The notes: generated by a model from the letters alone, not told the origin. Shown: positions 37,986 through 46,735, counted from the stretch's first letter. The stretch: 64,000 nucleotides of DNA from Kitasatospora cinereorecta (GCF_024172095.1 NZ_JAMZDX010000004.1:310001-374000), one strand, 5' to 3'. Numbers and translations: made by a program.

Positions 37986-39681
37986 GCCGGTGGTCGTGGG
38001 TCAGGTCGAAGCTGAACCAGGTCGCCTTGCCGGTGCCGGAGGGGCGGACGCCCCAGGTGTCGGCCAGCGACTCCACCAGGGCCAGGCCCCGGCCGGACTC
38101 CTCGTCGTCCGAGGCCAGCCGCGGGCGGGGCAGCCGCGGGCTGTCGTCCGCCACCTCCACGGTCAGCTCGCGGGCGGTGTAGCGGGCCTGGATGCGCACC
38201 CGGCCCTGGCCGTGCCGGACGGCGTTGGTCATCACCTCGGAGACCAGCAGCCGGGCGTCGTCGACCAGGTTCAGGAAGCCCCAGGAGAGCAGCGTCTTGG
38301 CGAGGAAGGAACGTCCCTCGGCGACCGAGGCGGCGGTGGCCGGGAAGTCGGCGGTGGTGGTGGCCAGCGGCGCGGCGGGCAACCGGGTCAGCAGCAGGGT
38401 GACGTCGTCGTGGCCGTCGCTGTCGGGGAGCAGCGAGGCGAGCAGGTCGTCGGCGATCGCCTCCAGGTCCGGGGCCGAGGCCGGGGTGGCGGTGCGGGCG
38501 GCGTAGTCCGCACCGGCGTACGCCCGGTCGAGGGCGGCGACCAGGTGGTCGAGGCGGTCCTCGATGTCGCTGCCGGGGGTCTCGATCAGGCCGTCGGTGT
38601 AGAGCAGCAGCAGGGCGCCGGGCTCGACCGCGGTGGTCTGCTGCTGGTGGAGCACGTCGCCGACGCCGAGCGGGACGCTGACCGGCGCGGGCAGCACCCG
38701 CACCCCGCCGTCCGGCCCGGCGATCAGCGCCGGCAGGTGCCCGGCCGAGCAGACCGTCACCTCGCCCGCGTCGGGGGCGATCACCAGGTAGCAGCAGGTG
38801 ACCAGCTGGTCGGGGCCGGCCAGGTCGGCGACCACCGCGTCCAGCGCCCGGACCAGCTCGTTGGGCTCCATGCCGGTCTTGGCCAGGGCGTGCGCGGCGG
38901 ACCGGATCTGCCCCATGATCGCGGCGGCCTCCAGGCCGCGGCCCATCACGTCGCCCATCAGCACGCCGACCCGGCCGGCGCCCAGCGGGATCAGGTCGAA
39001 CCAGTCGCCGCCGACCCCGAGACCCTGGGTGGCCGGCAGGTAGCGGCTGGCGGTGGTCAGGCCGGGGACGTCCGGCGGGGTGCCCATCAGGCTGCGCTGG
39101 AGGGTCAGCGCGGCGTGCCGCTGCTGCTCGTACAGTGCGGTCAACTCGGCCTCGGCGGCCTTGCGTTCGGTGACGTCCCGGACAGCGGCGGAGATCAGCA
39201 GGCCGTCGGCGGTCTCCAGCGGGCTGAGGCTGATCTCGACCGGGAACTCGGTGCCGTCCTTGCGCAGCCCGTGCAGGTCGAGGCCGGCGCCCATCGGCCG
39301 GACCTGGCGGTTGGCGGTGTAGTCGCTGCGGTGCCGGGCGTGGTCCGCGTGGTAGCGGCCGGGGACCAGCACCTCGACCGGGCGGCCGAGCAGCTCCTCG
39401 CGGTCGTAGCCGAACAGCGCCTCGGTCTGCGCGTTCACCAGGCGGATGGTGCCGGTGTCGTCCACGATGACCATGGCGTCGGGTGCGGTCTCCAGCAGGC
39501 CCTCGAAGCGTTCGCGGGCCGCTCCCGGCGACCGCGATCCTGTGAGGAGGCCACAGTTCGGGCACGCCGGCCCGTCCACCACCGTCATCTCCACCTCGGG
39601 TGTCCGTTCTCGGAGGCGATCGAAAGCCCATTCCAGCGCACCGGGGGTGGACGGACCGGCGCATGTCGCACATTGGCTCAC
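37966..39681 (-). CDS. PAS domain, PP2C (SpoIIE-type) phosphatase and anti-sigma-type histidine kinase-like protein
   Basis: A 571-residue signalling protein. Two CxxC pairs (Cys4/Cys7 and Cys40/Cys43) suggest a small N-terminal zinc or redox module. A PAS domain follows at about 55-175 (LETAPDAMVIVDDTGTIRLVNAQTEALFGY, then VRDVTERKAAE). Residues ~210-420 are a SpoIIE phosphatase: GLGVGGDWFDLIPLG, GVLMGDVMGRGLEAA, LLYTDGLIETP and GHDDVTLLL. The C-terminal ~130 residues are a GHKL ATPase (LLVSEVMTNAVRHG, ESGRGLALVESLADTWG). Such proteins act on anti-anti-sigma partners; none is adjacent. The start is GTG, with only a weak ribosome site. Confidence 0.92.
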   Translation of the reverse strand: MSQCATCAGPSTPGALEWAFDRLRERTPEVEMTVVDGPACPNCGLLTGSRSPGAARERFEGLLETAPDAMVIVDDTGTIRLVNAQTEALFGYDREELLGRPVEVLVPGRYHADHARHRSDYTANRQVRPMGAGLDLHGLRKDGTEFPVEISLSPLETADGLLISAAVRDVTERKAAEAELTALYEQQRHAALTLQRSLMGTPPDVPGLTTASRYLPATQGLGVGGDWFDLIPLGAGRVGVLMGDVMGRGLEAAAIMGQIRSAAHALAKTGMEPNELVRALDAVVADLAGPDQLVTCCYLVIAPDAGEVTVCSAGHLPALIAGPDGGVRVLPAPVSVPLGVGDVLHQQQTTAVEPGALLLLYTDGLIETPGSDIEDRLDHLVAALDRAYAGADYAARTATPASAPDLEAIADDLLASLLPDSDGHDDVTLLLTRLPAAPLATTTADFPATAASVAEGRSFLAKTLLSWGFLNLVDDARLLVSEVMTNAVRHGQGRVRIQARYTARELTVEVADDSPRLPRPRLASDDEESGRGLALVESLADTWGVRPSGTGKATWFSFDLTHDHRPADALG

Positions 39682-39807
39682 TTCGTCCGATCATGACTGT
39701 TTCGGGCGTGCGCGGGATCCGATCCGGCGTCAGAAGCGCTGCCGGTCGGGCCGATCGCGCGGGGACGGCGATCACTCCGGACCGCTCGTTCCACTACGGT
39801 ACGTGCC

Positions 39808-41148
39808 ATGACTTCCTCTCAGGGGGCCCCGGGGCGGGGCACGGCCGTGGTGATCGGCGGCGGACTGGCCGGAACACTCGCGGCCTGGGCGTTGCGCGGG
39901 CACGCGGAACGCATCGTGGTGGTGGAGCGGGACCGCTACCCGGCGGAGCGCACCTTCCGGGCCGGCCTGCCGCAGGGGCGGCACGCCCATCTGATCCTGG
40001 AGGCCGGGCACCGCGCGCTCGAGGAGCTGATGCCCGGCACCCGGCAGGAGCTGCTGGACGCGGGCGCGGTCCGGGTCGCGCTCTCCGGCGACCTGCGCTG
40101 GCTCAGCTCGGCCGGCTGGATGGCCGAGTACGTCTCCCGGCTGGCCTTCCTCTCCTGCACCCGGCCGGTGCTGGACGGCGTGGTGCTGGACCGGGTCCGC
40201 ACCGAGCCGACCATCGAGTTCCTGGAGGGCACCGAGGTGGTCGGCCTGCTCGGCACGGCCGCCGCCCTGACCGGCGTCCAGGTCCGCGAGCGCGGCGCCG
40301 ACCGCGGCGAGGCCCGGGACCTGCCGGCCGAGCTGGTGGTGGACGCCTCCGGCCGCTCCACCGCGCTGGCCGGCTGGCTGCAGGCGCTGGGCGCTCGGCC
40401 GGTCCCGGAGGAGCGGGTGGACGCCGGCGCCACCTACTCCTCCCGGCTGTTCCACCGGCCGGCCGGCGCCGACCTCGGCTGCGAGGCCATCTACCTGCAG
40501 ACCAAGGCCCCCGACTCGCCGCGCCTGGGCGTGCTGCTGCCGGTGGAGGGCGACCGCTGGATCGTCAGCCTGGCCGGGATGCGCGGCGCCGAACCGGAGC
40601 CCGGCGAGGCCGGCTTCGCCAAGCACCTGGCGCAGCTGCGCGACCCCGCCATCCGCGAGGCACTGGCCGCCGCCGAACCGGCCGGCGACGTCCGCGGCTT
40701 CGTGCCGGGCCCCGGTGTGCGGCGGCACTACGAGCGCAGCTCCCCGGACGGGCTGGTGGTGGTCGGCGACGCCGCCTGCACCTTCAACCCGGTGTACGGG
40801 CAGGGTGTGACGGTCGCCGTCTTCGGCGCCCGCGAGCTGCGGCGCAGCGCCGAGCAGAACGGCGGGATCGGGCACGCCGCCGCGCGGTCCGCCCGGCGGG
40901 CGGTGGCGGCCGTCTCCAAGAACCCGTGGGTGATGTCCAGCACCGAGGACGTCCGCTTCAAGGCCACCACCGGCGGCCCGTCCGGCGCCCTGCTCCGCGC
41001 CCAGCACCGCTTCCTGGACCGGGTGCTGGTGGGCGCGGCGAAGGACCCGGCGGTGGCGAAGGCGTTCCACGAGGTGCTGTCGCTGGTGGCTCCGCCGACC
41101 GCGTTGTTCCGCCCGGCGGTGCTGGGGGCGATCCTGCGCAGCCGCTGA
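39808..41148 (+). CDS. FAD-dependent monooxygenase/oxidoreductase
   Basis: A 446-residue flavoprotein. The FAD dinucleotide site is VVIGGGLAGTLAAWALRG at the N-terminus, ending in the acidic VVERDRYP. The ribityl-phosphate site is VVVGDAACTFNPVYGQGV near residue 325. A central beta-sheet region (ELVVDASGRST) is typical of the geranylgeranyl-reductase and hydroxylase superfamily. The substrate is unknown. No Shine-Dalgarno precedes the ATG; a -10-like TACGGT (39795-39800) ends 7 nt before it, so the message may be leaderless, though no matching -35 was found. Confidence 0.88.
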   Translation: MTSSQGAPGRGTAVVIGGGLAGTLAAWALRGHAERIVVVERDRYPAERTFRAGLPQGRHAHLILEAGHRALEELMPGTRQELLDAGAVRVALSGDLRWLSSAGWMAEYVSRLAFLSCTRPVLDGVVLDRVRTEPTIEFLEGTEVVGLLGTAAALTGVQVRERGADRGEARDLPAELVVDASGRSTALAGWLQALGARPVPEERVDAGATYSSRLFHRPAGADLGCEAIYLQTKAPDSPRLGVLLPVEGDRWIVSLAGMRGAEPEPGEAGFAKHLAQLRDPAIREALAAAEPAGDVRGFVPGPGVRRHYERSSPDGLVVVGDAACTFNPVYGQGVTVAVFGARELRRSAEQNGGIGHAAARSARRAVAAVSKNPWVMSSTEDVRFKATTGGPSGALLRAQHRFLDRVLVGAAKDPAVAKAFHEVLSLVAPPTALFRPAVLGAILRSR

Positions 41149-41176
41149 CGCCGGGCTGCTGCTGGTTGCCGGCTGC

Positions 41177-41926
41177 CTATGGCGTAGGCGTCGACGCGTC
41201 GCCGAGGGCGAGGCGGGAGACGATCCGGTAGCGGTCGCCCCGGTAGAGCGAGTGCACGTACTCGACGGGGCGGCCGCCGCGGTCGGTGGTGAGCCGCTCG
41301 ACGTGCAGGGCGGGCGAGAGCACCGGGACGTCCAGCAGCCGGGCCTCCTTCTCGCTGACCACGGTCGGCTCCATCGACTGCACGGCCTCGTGCACCCGTA
41401 CGCCGTACCGGTCGCGCAGCAGCTCGTAGAAGTCGCCGGCCACCATGTCCTCCGCCTGCAGCCCCGCGACCAGGGCGGCGGGCAGGTGCAGGTACTCGAT
41501 CGCCATCGGCTCGCCGTCCACCAGGCGCAGCCTGGCGATGTAGCAGACCTCCACCGCGGGCGAGAGCTTCAGCTTGCGGCCGACCCGGGCACCGGCCTGG
41601 ACGGTGCCGAACTCCAGCACCCGGCTGGTCCACGTCCCGGCGGCCCGCGGCAGCACGAAGGCGTGGTCCTCGGTGGCCGCGGCCAGCTCCTGGGTGATCT
41701 TCGCCGGGGCGACGAACATCCCGCGGCCGTGCTCGCGCACGATCAGCCCGGTCGCCACCAGCTCGTCCACCGCCGACCTCAACGTCGGCCGGGAGACGCC
41801 GAGTTGCTCGCACAGGGCCCGCTCGGAGGGAATCGGGTCGCCCGGCGACCGGGACTCCACGAAGTCCCGCAGGTAGTCGCGGACCCGGGTGCGCTTGTAC
41901 GCCGGACCGGAGGTGTCGCGCACCAT
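41177..41926 (-). CDS. GntR-family (HutC/DasR-like) transcriptional regulator
   Basis: A 249-residue regulator. The N-terminal winged helix includes PIPSERALCEQLGVSRPTLRSAVDELVATGLIVREHGRGMFVA. The C-terminal UTRA ligand domain includes VCYIARLRLVDGEPMAIEYLHLP and GRPVEYVHSLYRGDRYRIVSRL. The latter closely resembles the C-terminus of DasR, the N-acetylglucosamine regulator of Streptomyces. The ATG follows GGAAGG by 9 nt. It lies two genes from a hexosaminidase whose promoter has DasR-like half-sites, so amino-sugar control is a plausible role (inference). Confidence 0.9.
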   Translation of the reverse strand: MVRDTSGPAYKRTRVRDYLRDFVESRSPGDPIPSERALCEQLGVSRPTLRSAVDELVATGLIVREHGRGMFVAPAKITQELAAATEDHAFVLPRAAGTWTSRVLEFGTVQAGARVGRKLKLSPAVEVCYIARLRLVDGEPMAIEYLHLPAALVAGLQAEDMVAGDFYELLRDRYGVRVHEAVQSMEPTVVSEKEARLLDVPVLSPALHVERLTTDRGGRPVEYVHSLYRGDRYRIVSRLALGDASTPTP

Positions 41927-42006
41927 GGGCACCGCCTTCCTGCTGCGTTCGGCCGACCGCCGCCCCGAGCCTAGTCCCGCGAGCGGGGATGGATCGTGGA
42001 CCGGGG

Positions 42007-42513
42007 TCAGCTCTCGGACCGCTTCGCGAAGCGCTTGGCGAGCGCCGGGTCGGACTCCCACCACAGGCCCGCGCCGGGCTCCGCCGCCGCCGCGGCGGCG
42101 GGTCCGGTGGGCGCGACCGCCGGACCGGGCTCGGCGTCGCCCTCGGCGCGGACCCGGAACAGCAGGCCGGGGACGGCGTACAGCACCGCGCCGACCACCA
42201 TGATGGTCACCACGGCGAAGATCGGCGGCACCGCGAAACCCGCCACCAGCGGGAGCAGGAGGGTGGCCCCGAGACCGGTCCCCCGGGCGGTGACCCGGCA
42301 GTCGCGGCCCTCGGCCACCTCCACCGGCACGGTGTTGGAGCCGGTGCGGTCCTTGGCCACGACACGCACGGCGCGGGTCCCGGCCGGGACCTCGAACCGC
42401 GCGGTGTCGCCCTGCCTGACCTCGCCGACCGCGACCCCGTCGACGACCACGGCGAGCGTACGCGCCCGGTTCATCCCCGGCGGTTCCGCGTGCACCACGA
42501 TCGTCCCGGCCAT
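42007..42513 (-). CDS. Hypothetical membrane protein with a beta-type N-terminal domain
   Basis: A 168-residue protein. Residues 1-80 look like a small beta-sandwich (IVVHAEPPGMNRARTLAVVVDGVAVGEVRQGD, then ARFEVPAGTRAVRVVAKDRTG). One or two membrane spans follow (ATLLLPLVAGFAVPPIFAVVTIMVVGAVLYAVPGLLF), then a Pro/Ala-rich charged tail. The ATG follows GAGGGGG. The function is unknown. It diverges from the hexosaminidase gene and shares a 213-bp control region with it. Confidence 0.75.
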   Translation of the reverse strand: MAGTIVVHAEPPGMNRARTLAVVVDGVAVGEVRQGDTARFEVPAGTRAVRVVAKDRTGSNTVPVEVAEGRDCRVTARGTGLGATLLLPLVAGFAVPPIFAVVTIMVVGAVLYAVPGLLFRVRAEGDAEPGPAVAPTGPAAAAAAEPGAGLWWESDPALAKRFAKRSES

Positions 42514-42625
42514 CGGCTGTTCCCCCTCGCCCTGTCCTGACCACTTCCGGTGATCAGGTGTGAAATCGCGCCAAGGATAGAGCACTTCCGCGCGCCCGCG
42601 AACCGGGATTCCTTCCACCCCAGCC

Positions 42626-42680
42626 TTGACTCCCCCAGTGGTCCATGCCATTTTCCTTTACCAGTGAGCACAACTGGTAA
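42626..42680 (+). promoter_or_regulatory. Hexosaminidase promoter with a dre-like site and a second inverted repeat
   Basis: A -35 TTGACT (42626-42631) and a weak -10 CATTTT (42649-42654) are 17 bp apart. The spacer and -10 hold AGTGGTCCATGCCATT (42637-42652), which fits the DasR-responsive element pattern at about 12 of 16 positions. A perfect inverted repeat TTACCAGT-N7-ACTGGTAA (42658-42680) then covers the predicted start of transcription. A further half-site ACCAGC lies at 42694-42699. DasR and the adjacent HutC-type regulator are both candidate ligands. Confidence 0.6.
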
Positions 42681-42726
42681 GGCGATCGGTCTGACCAGCT
42701 GTCCCCTCTCGTAGAGACGGAAGCCC

Positions 42727-44271
42727 GTGATCCTCCCCACCCCCGTCCGCCTCGTCCGCACCCCGGGCCGGTTCACCCTCGACACCGCCACCGCCGTCCA
42801 CGCCGATCCCGCCGCCGAACCGGCCGCCCGGCTGCTGCGCACCCTGCTCGCCCCCGCCACCGGACTTCCACTGCCGCCCGCCGCCGACGGGAGCGTCCGA
42901 CTCGCCCTCGACCCGGCGGTGCGCGGCGCCGAGGGCTACCGGCTGAGCGTCACCCCGGAAGGGGTCCGGCTCGCCGCCTCCGCCCCGGCCGGACTGCTGG
43001 CCGGTGTCCAGGCGCTGCGTCAGCTGCTGCCGCCCGAGGCCCTGTCCGACCGACCGGTGGCGGGCGTGCCCTGGACACTGCCCGGCGTGGAGATCACCGA
43101 CCGGCCCCGGCACCCCTGGCGCGGCCTGATGGTCGACGTCGCCCGGCACTTCCAGCCGCTGGACCTCCTGCTGCGCACCGTCGACCGGCTCGCCCTGCAC
43201 CGGCTCAACGTCCTCCACCTGCACCTCACCGACGACCAGGGCTGGCGGCTGCCGGTCGACGCCTACCCACGGCTCACCGAGATCGGCTCCCGCCGCGCCC
43301 GCTCGATGATCGGCCGGGCCGGCTCCGGCCGGTTCGACGACCAGCCGCACGGCGGCGCCTACACCAAGGACGAACTGCGCACCCTGGTGGCGTACGCCGC
43401 CGAACGCGGCGTCACCGTGGTACCCGAGGTCGAGATGCCCGGGCACTCCCGCGCCGCCCTGGCCGCCTACCCGCACCTCGGCAACCGGCCCGAGCGCCGA
43501 CTCGACGTGTGGACCGAGTGGGGCGTGTGCGACACCGTCCTCGGCGTCCACGACGAGGTCCTGGAGTTCTGCCGCACCATACTCGGCGAGACCCTCGACC
43601 TCTTCCCCTCCCCGTACATCCACGTCGGCGGCGACGAATGCCCGGTCACCGAGTGGGAGAACTCGGCGACCGCGCTCGCCCGGGCCGCCGAACTCGGGCT
43701 CGGCGCCCCCAAGGAGCTGCACGGCTGGTTCCTCGCGCAGATCGGCGCGTACCTGCTGGACGCCGGGCGCCGGCCGGTCTGCTGGGCCGAGGACAGCAAC
43801 TCGGCGGCGCTGCCGACCGCGTTCGTGGTCATGCCCTGGCAGGACGGCGACCACGGCCTCGCCGCCGCCCGCCGCGGCCACGACGTGGTGATGACCCCGC
43901 ACCGCTCCACCTACCTCGACTACCCGCAGAGCAGCCACCCCGACGAACCGCTCGGCCAGGCCGGGGCGGTGGTCGACCTGGTCACCGTCCACGCGCACGA
44001 GGCCGCCCCCGGGCACTGGACCGGCGCCGAGGCCGACCGGGTGCTCGGCACCCAGGCCCAGCTGTGGACCGAGTTCGTCCGCACCCCCGAACACTTCGAC
44101 CACCTGGCGTTTCCGCGGCTGTGCGCCCTCGCCGACCGCGCCTGGAACCCGGCCTCCGACTGGGCCACCGACTTCCTGCCCGCCCTCGCCCACCACGCCC
44201 CGCGCCTGGCCGCCCTGGGCATCCAGCACCGCACGGGCGCCGAGGCCGGTGTCACGGCGGCGGTGCGGTAG
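42727..44271 (+). CDS. Beta-N-acetylhexosaminidase, GH20
   Basis: A 514-residue glycoside hydrolase that releases terminal N-acetylglucosamine or N-acetylgalactosamine by substrate-assisted catalysis. The N-terminal GH20b-type domain (residues ~1-115) leads to the TIM barrel: RGLMVDVARHFQPLD, HLHLTDDQGWRLPVDAYP, VVPEVEMPGHSRAAL and the catalytic pair Asp303-Glu304 in VGGDECPVTEWE. No signal peptide is present, so it acts on imported chitobiose or similar oligosaccharides. The start is GTG 42727 after GACGGAAG. Confidence 0.95.
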   Translation: MILPTPVRLVRTPGRFTLDTATAVHADPAAEPAARLLRTLLAPATGLPLPPAADGSVRLALDPAVRGAEGYRLSVTPEGVRLAASAPAGLLAGVQALRQLLPPEALSDRPVAGVPWTLPGVEITDRPRHPWRGLMVDVARHFQPLDLLLRTVDRLALHRLNVLHLHLTDDQGWRLPVDAYPRLTEIGSRRARSMIGRAGSGRFDDQPHGGAYTKDELRTLVAYAAERGVTVVPEVEMPGHSRAALAAYPHLGNRPERRLDVWTEWGVCDTVLGVHDEVLEFCRTILGETLDLFPSPYIHVGGDECPVTEWENSATALARAAELGLGAPKELHGWFLAQIGAYLLDAGRRPVCWAEDSNSAALPTAFVVMPWQDGDHGLAAARRGHDVVMTPHRSTYLDYPQSSHPDEPLGQAGAVVDLVTVHAHEAAPGHWTGAEADRVLGTQAQLWTEFVRTPEHFDHLAFPRLCALADRAWNPASDWATDFLPALAHHAPRLAALGIQHRTGAEAGVTAAVR

Positions 44272-44292
44272 GTCCGCGGCCCCGCCACCCAG

Positions 44293-44357
44293 AGCTGCAC
44301 CACCAGTAGTCGCACCACCCGCACGTGCACCGTCCGCAGTTGCGCCGTCCGCACCAC
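44293..44357 (+). repeat. Degenerate short repeats upstream of the GH16 gene
   Basis: Four imperfect 14-16-bp units built on GCACC(A/G)(C/T)CCGCA occur in the 126-bp gap between the hexosaminidase stop and the GH16 start. They could be chance low complexity in GC-rich DNA. Confidence 0.35.
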
Positions 44358-44397
44358 CGTCATCCCGCACCTCCACTCCCCACGGAAAGGGATCACC

Positions 44398-45849
44398 GTG
44401 CCCGTACGACTGCGCCTCCCCGCCGGCCTGCGCGCCGCGCTCGCCACCGCCACCGCGGCCGGCCTCGCCTGCACCGGCCTCGCCCTCGCCGGTCCCGCCT
44501 CGGCAGCCGGCGACGCGCTGAGCGTCCAGTACCGGACCAGTGCCGGCGGTGCCACCGCCGACCAGTCCGAGCCGTGGCTGCAGGTCACCAACACCGGCAG
44601 CACCACGGTGCCGTTGAACCGGGTCGTCCTGCGCTACTACTTCAAGGCCGACGGTCCCGCGGTCACCTACCGCTTCGCCTGCTCCTGGGCGGTGAAGGGC
44701 TGCGCCAACATCACCGGCACCTTCGGCACCCCGGCCCACCCGACCGCCACCGCCGACCGCTACCTGGAGATCGGCTTCACCGGCGGAGCCGGCTCGCTCG
44801 CCCCCGGACAGTCCACCGGTGACATGCAGCTGCGCTTCTACCGCTCCGACTGGCAGACCCTCACCCAGTCCGACGACTACTCCTTCGGCGCCGACCGGAC
44901 CACGTACGCCGACTGGAACCGGGTCACCCTCCAGGAAGGCTCCACCCTGATCTGGGGAACCGCCCCGGCCGGCAACGACCCCTCCCCGTCGCCCAGCCCC
45001 TCGCCCTCCCCCACCGGCTCCACCCCACCGCCGGACCCGCACGCCGCCGCCCTCTTCGACGACTTCCGCTACACCTCGAGCTCGGACCCCGCCGTCCAGC
45101 AGCACGGCTGGACCGTCAAGTCCGGGCAGGGCGGCCCCGGCGTCCCCGGCGCCACCTGGTCGCCGCAGGACCTCACCTTCACCACCACCGGCGGCACCAG
45201 CACCATGAACCTGGCCCTGACCACCGACGGGACCGCGGCCGGCACCCGCGAGACCGAGATCCAGACCAGCGCCCGGAAGTTCCGCAACGGCACGTATGCG
45301 GCCCGGGTCCGATTCGACGACACGCCCACCGGCGGACCCGACGGCGACCACGTCAACCAGACCTTCTTCGCCTTCACCCCGCTCGCCGCCCCGATGGACC
45401 CGAACTACAGCGAGCAGGACTTCGAGTACCTGCCCAACGGCGGCTGGGGCGAGCCGAGCAACATCATGTACGAGACCACCTGGGAGACCTACAACCCGGA
45501 CCCGTGGCAGGCCGTCAACACCCACGGCGAGCAGCGCCGCTCCTACGACGGCTGGCACGACCTCCAGCTCACCATCGACGCCACCAGCGCCACGTACTTC
45601 ATCGACGGCCAGGTCGTCGCCGTCCACGGCGAGCCCTATCTGCCCGAGACGCCGCAGTTCATCGACTTCAACCACTGGCTGATCGACCTCGCCGGGCAGA
45701 CCTCCACCACCCCGCGCACGTACACCGAGCAGGTCGACTACCTGTACTTCGTCAAGGACCAGGTGCTGACCCCCGCCCAGGTGGCCTCCGCCGTCTCCGG
45801 CTACCGGGCGGCCGGGACCGGCTTCACCGACACCGTCCCGGCGGGGTGA
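44398..45849 (+). CDS. Secreted CBM3-GH16 glycoside hydrolase
   Basis: A 483-residue exported enzyme. A signal peptide ends near Ala36 (AGPASAAG). Residues ~38-190 resemble a family 3 cellulose-binding module (LSVQYRTSAGGATADQSEPW, LNRVVLRYYFKADG). A Ser-Pro repeat linker lies at ~194-215. The catalytic part resembles GH16, with the ExDxE-type motif Glu339-Gln-Asp341-Phe-Glu343 in YSEQDFEYLPNGGW. Beta-glucan or a related cell-wall glucan is the probable target. The start is GTG with GGAAAGGG 7 nt upstream. Confidence 0.85.
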   Translation: MPVRLRLPAGLRAALATATAAGLACTGLALAGPASAAGDALSVQYRTSAGGATADQSEPWLQVTNTGSTTVPLNRVVLRYYFKADGPAVTYRFACSWAVKGCANITGTFGTPAHPTATADRYLEIGFTGGAGSLAPGQSTGDMQLRFYRSDWQTLTQSDDYSFGADRTTYADWNRVTLQEGSTLIWGTAPAGNDPSPSPSPSPSPTGSTPPPDPHAAALFDDFRYTSSSDPAVQQHGWTVKSGQGGPGVPGATWSPQDLTFTTTGGTSTMNLALTTDGTAAGTRETEIQTSARKFRNGTYAARVRFDDTPTGGPDGDHVNQTFFAFTPLAAPMDPNYSEQDFEYLPNGGWGEPSNIMYETTWETYNPDPWQAVNTHGEQRRSYDGWHDLQLTIDATSATYFIDGQVVAVHGEPYLPETPQFIDFNHWLIDLAGQTSTTPRTYTEQVDYLYFVKDQVLTPAQVASAVSGYRAAGTGFTDTVPAG

Positions 45850-45873
45850 CCGGTACGGCTCCGGGATCCGGCT

Positions 45874-45909
45874 CCGGGTTCCCTGCCGGGCGCGGGCCGG
45901 GAAGCCCGG
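45874..45909 (+). terminator. Hairpin downstream of the GH16 gene
   Basis: CCGGGTTCCC (45874-45883) pairs with GGGAAGCCCGG (45899-45909), leaving a single bulged G, 25 nt after the GH16 stop codon. Confidence 0.55.
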
Positions 45910-46001
45910 ATGGCCGACCGGCTTTGCGGGGTCCGCGCGGGTGGGTGACGCTGGAGTCGCCAACCGCCTGCCGAGCGCCGCTGAGCCGAGGAGGTCGAAC
46001 C

Positions 46002-46304
46002 GTGAGGTTCATTCAGATCATCGAGTACAAGACCAGTCGCATCGACGAATTCAACGCCCTGCTCGACCGCTGGGTGGAGAAGAACGCGGGCCGGAGCCTG
46101 GCCACCCGGGCCGTGCACGCCCGTGATCGCGACAACGCGAACGTCTACCTGAACATCGTCGAGTTCCCGTCGTACGAACAGGCGATGGAGAACTCCAGCC
46201 GTCCCGAGACGGCGGAGTTCGCGGAGCAGGTCAAGGCCCTGTGCGACGGGCCGCCGACCTTCCGCAACCTCGACCTGGTGAAGGAGCACGACGTCCAGAG
46301 CTGA
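46002..46304 (+). CDS. Small protein with predicted dimeric alpha/beta-barrel fold (100 aa)
   Basis: The sequence pattern RFIQIIEYKTSRIDEFNALLDRWVEKNAG, then ATRAVHARDRDNANVYLNIVEFPSYEQAMENSSRPETAEFAEQVKAL fits the ferredoxin-like ABM/NIPSNAP-type fold used by small monooxygenases and binding proteins. No cofactor motif is expected in such proteins. The GTG start has GAGGAGG 6 nt upstream, an excellent ribosome site. It stands alone, followed by a strong terminator. The function is not assigned. Confidence 0.75.
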   Translation: MRFIQIIEYKTSRIDEFNALLDRWVEKNAGRSLATRAVHARDRDNANVYLNIVEFPSYEQAMENSSRPETAEFAEQVKALCDGPPTFRNLDLVKEHDVQS

Positions 46305-46331
46305 GCACCGGCCGAGCACCGGCCGGACCGC

Positions 46332-46360
46332 GGTGCCCCCGCCCCTCGGGCGGGGGCACC
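46332..46360. terminator. Strong GC-rich hairpin terminator
   Basis: A perfect 13-bp stem, GGTGCCCCCGCCC (46332-46344) and its complement (46348-46360), with a CTC loop. It lies 28 nt after the small ABM-like gene and also lies downstream of the convergent gene at 46421. Confidence 0.8.
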
Positions 46361-46382
46361 CGCGCGTTCCGGCAGTCGTCGC

Positions 46383-46418
46383 GGTCGGCCCCTGGGTCGG
46401 CCCCGGGGTCGGCCCCGG
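46383..46418. repeat. Three tandem 12-bp repeats
   Basis: The unit GGTCGGCCCCGG occurs three times in a row with one change in the first copy, immediately downstream of the stop codon of the minus-strand zinc-ribbon gene. Confidence 0.8.
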
Positions 46419-46420
46419 GG

Positions 46421-46735
46421 TCAGCCGAGGCGAGTGCGGGCGCCGCCGGGGCGCAACTGCCCGCGGGCGGTGCGGGCGGGCCGGGACGGACGGCGGTCCG
46501 GCCGCTCCGCCTGCTCGCGCTGGAGGCGTGCGGCGAGCGCCGCCTGGTAGGCGCGGACGGCCAGCATCATCGCCACCGCCGCAAGCTCGGCCGGCTCCTC
46601 GATGCCGCGCTCGGCCGCCTCCGTCCGGCACCCGGCGCACCACACCGCGCTCGCCCGGGCGCCGTCCGGCCACACGAGGCCCACCGGCGGGAAGTAGTGG
46701 CACCCGCAGCCCTGGCAGACGAACACGAGCCGCAT
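46421..46735 (-). CDS. Small zinc-ribbon-like protein (104 aa)
   Basis: The N-terminal 36 residues hold the cysteines C7, C10, C12, C33 and C36 (VCQGCGCHYFPP and VWCAGCRT), arranged as two knuckles of a zinc ribbon. The rest is a helical stretch rich in Ala, Arg and Glu (EEPAELAAVAMMLAVRAYQAALAARL). The function is unknown. Its ATG overlaps the stop of the preceding 52-residue gene by one base (TGATG), so the two are translated together. Confidence 0.7.
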   Translation of the reverse strand: MRLVFVCQGCGCHYFPPVGLVWPDGARASAVWCAGCRTEAAERGIEEPAELAAVAMMLAVRAYQAALAARLQREQAERPDRRPSRPARTARGQLRPGGARTRLG

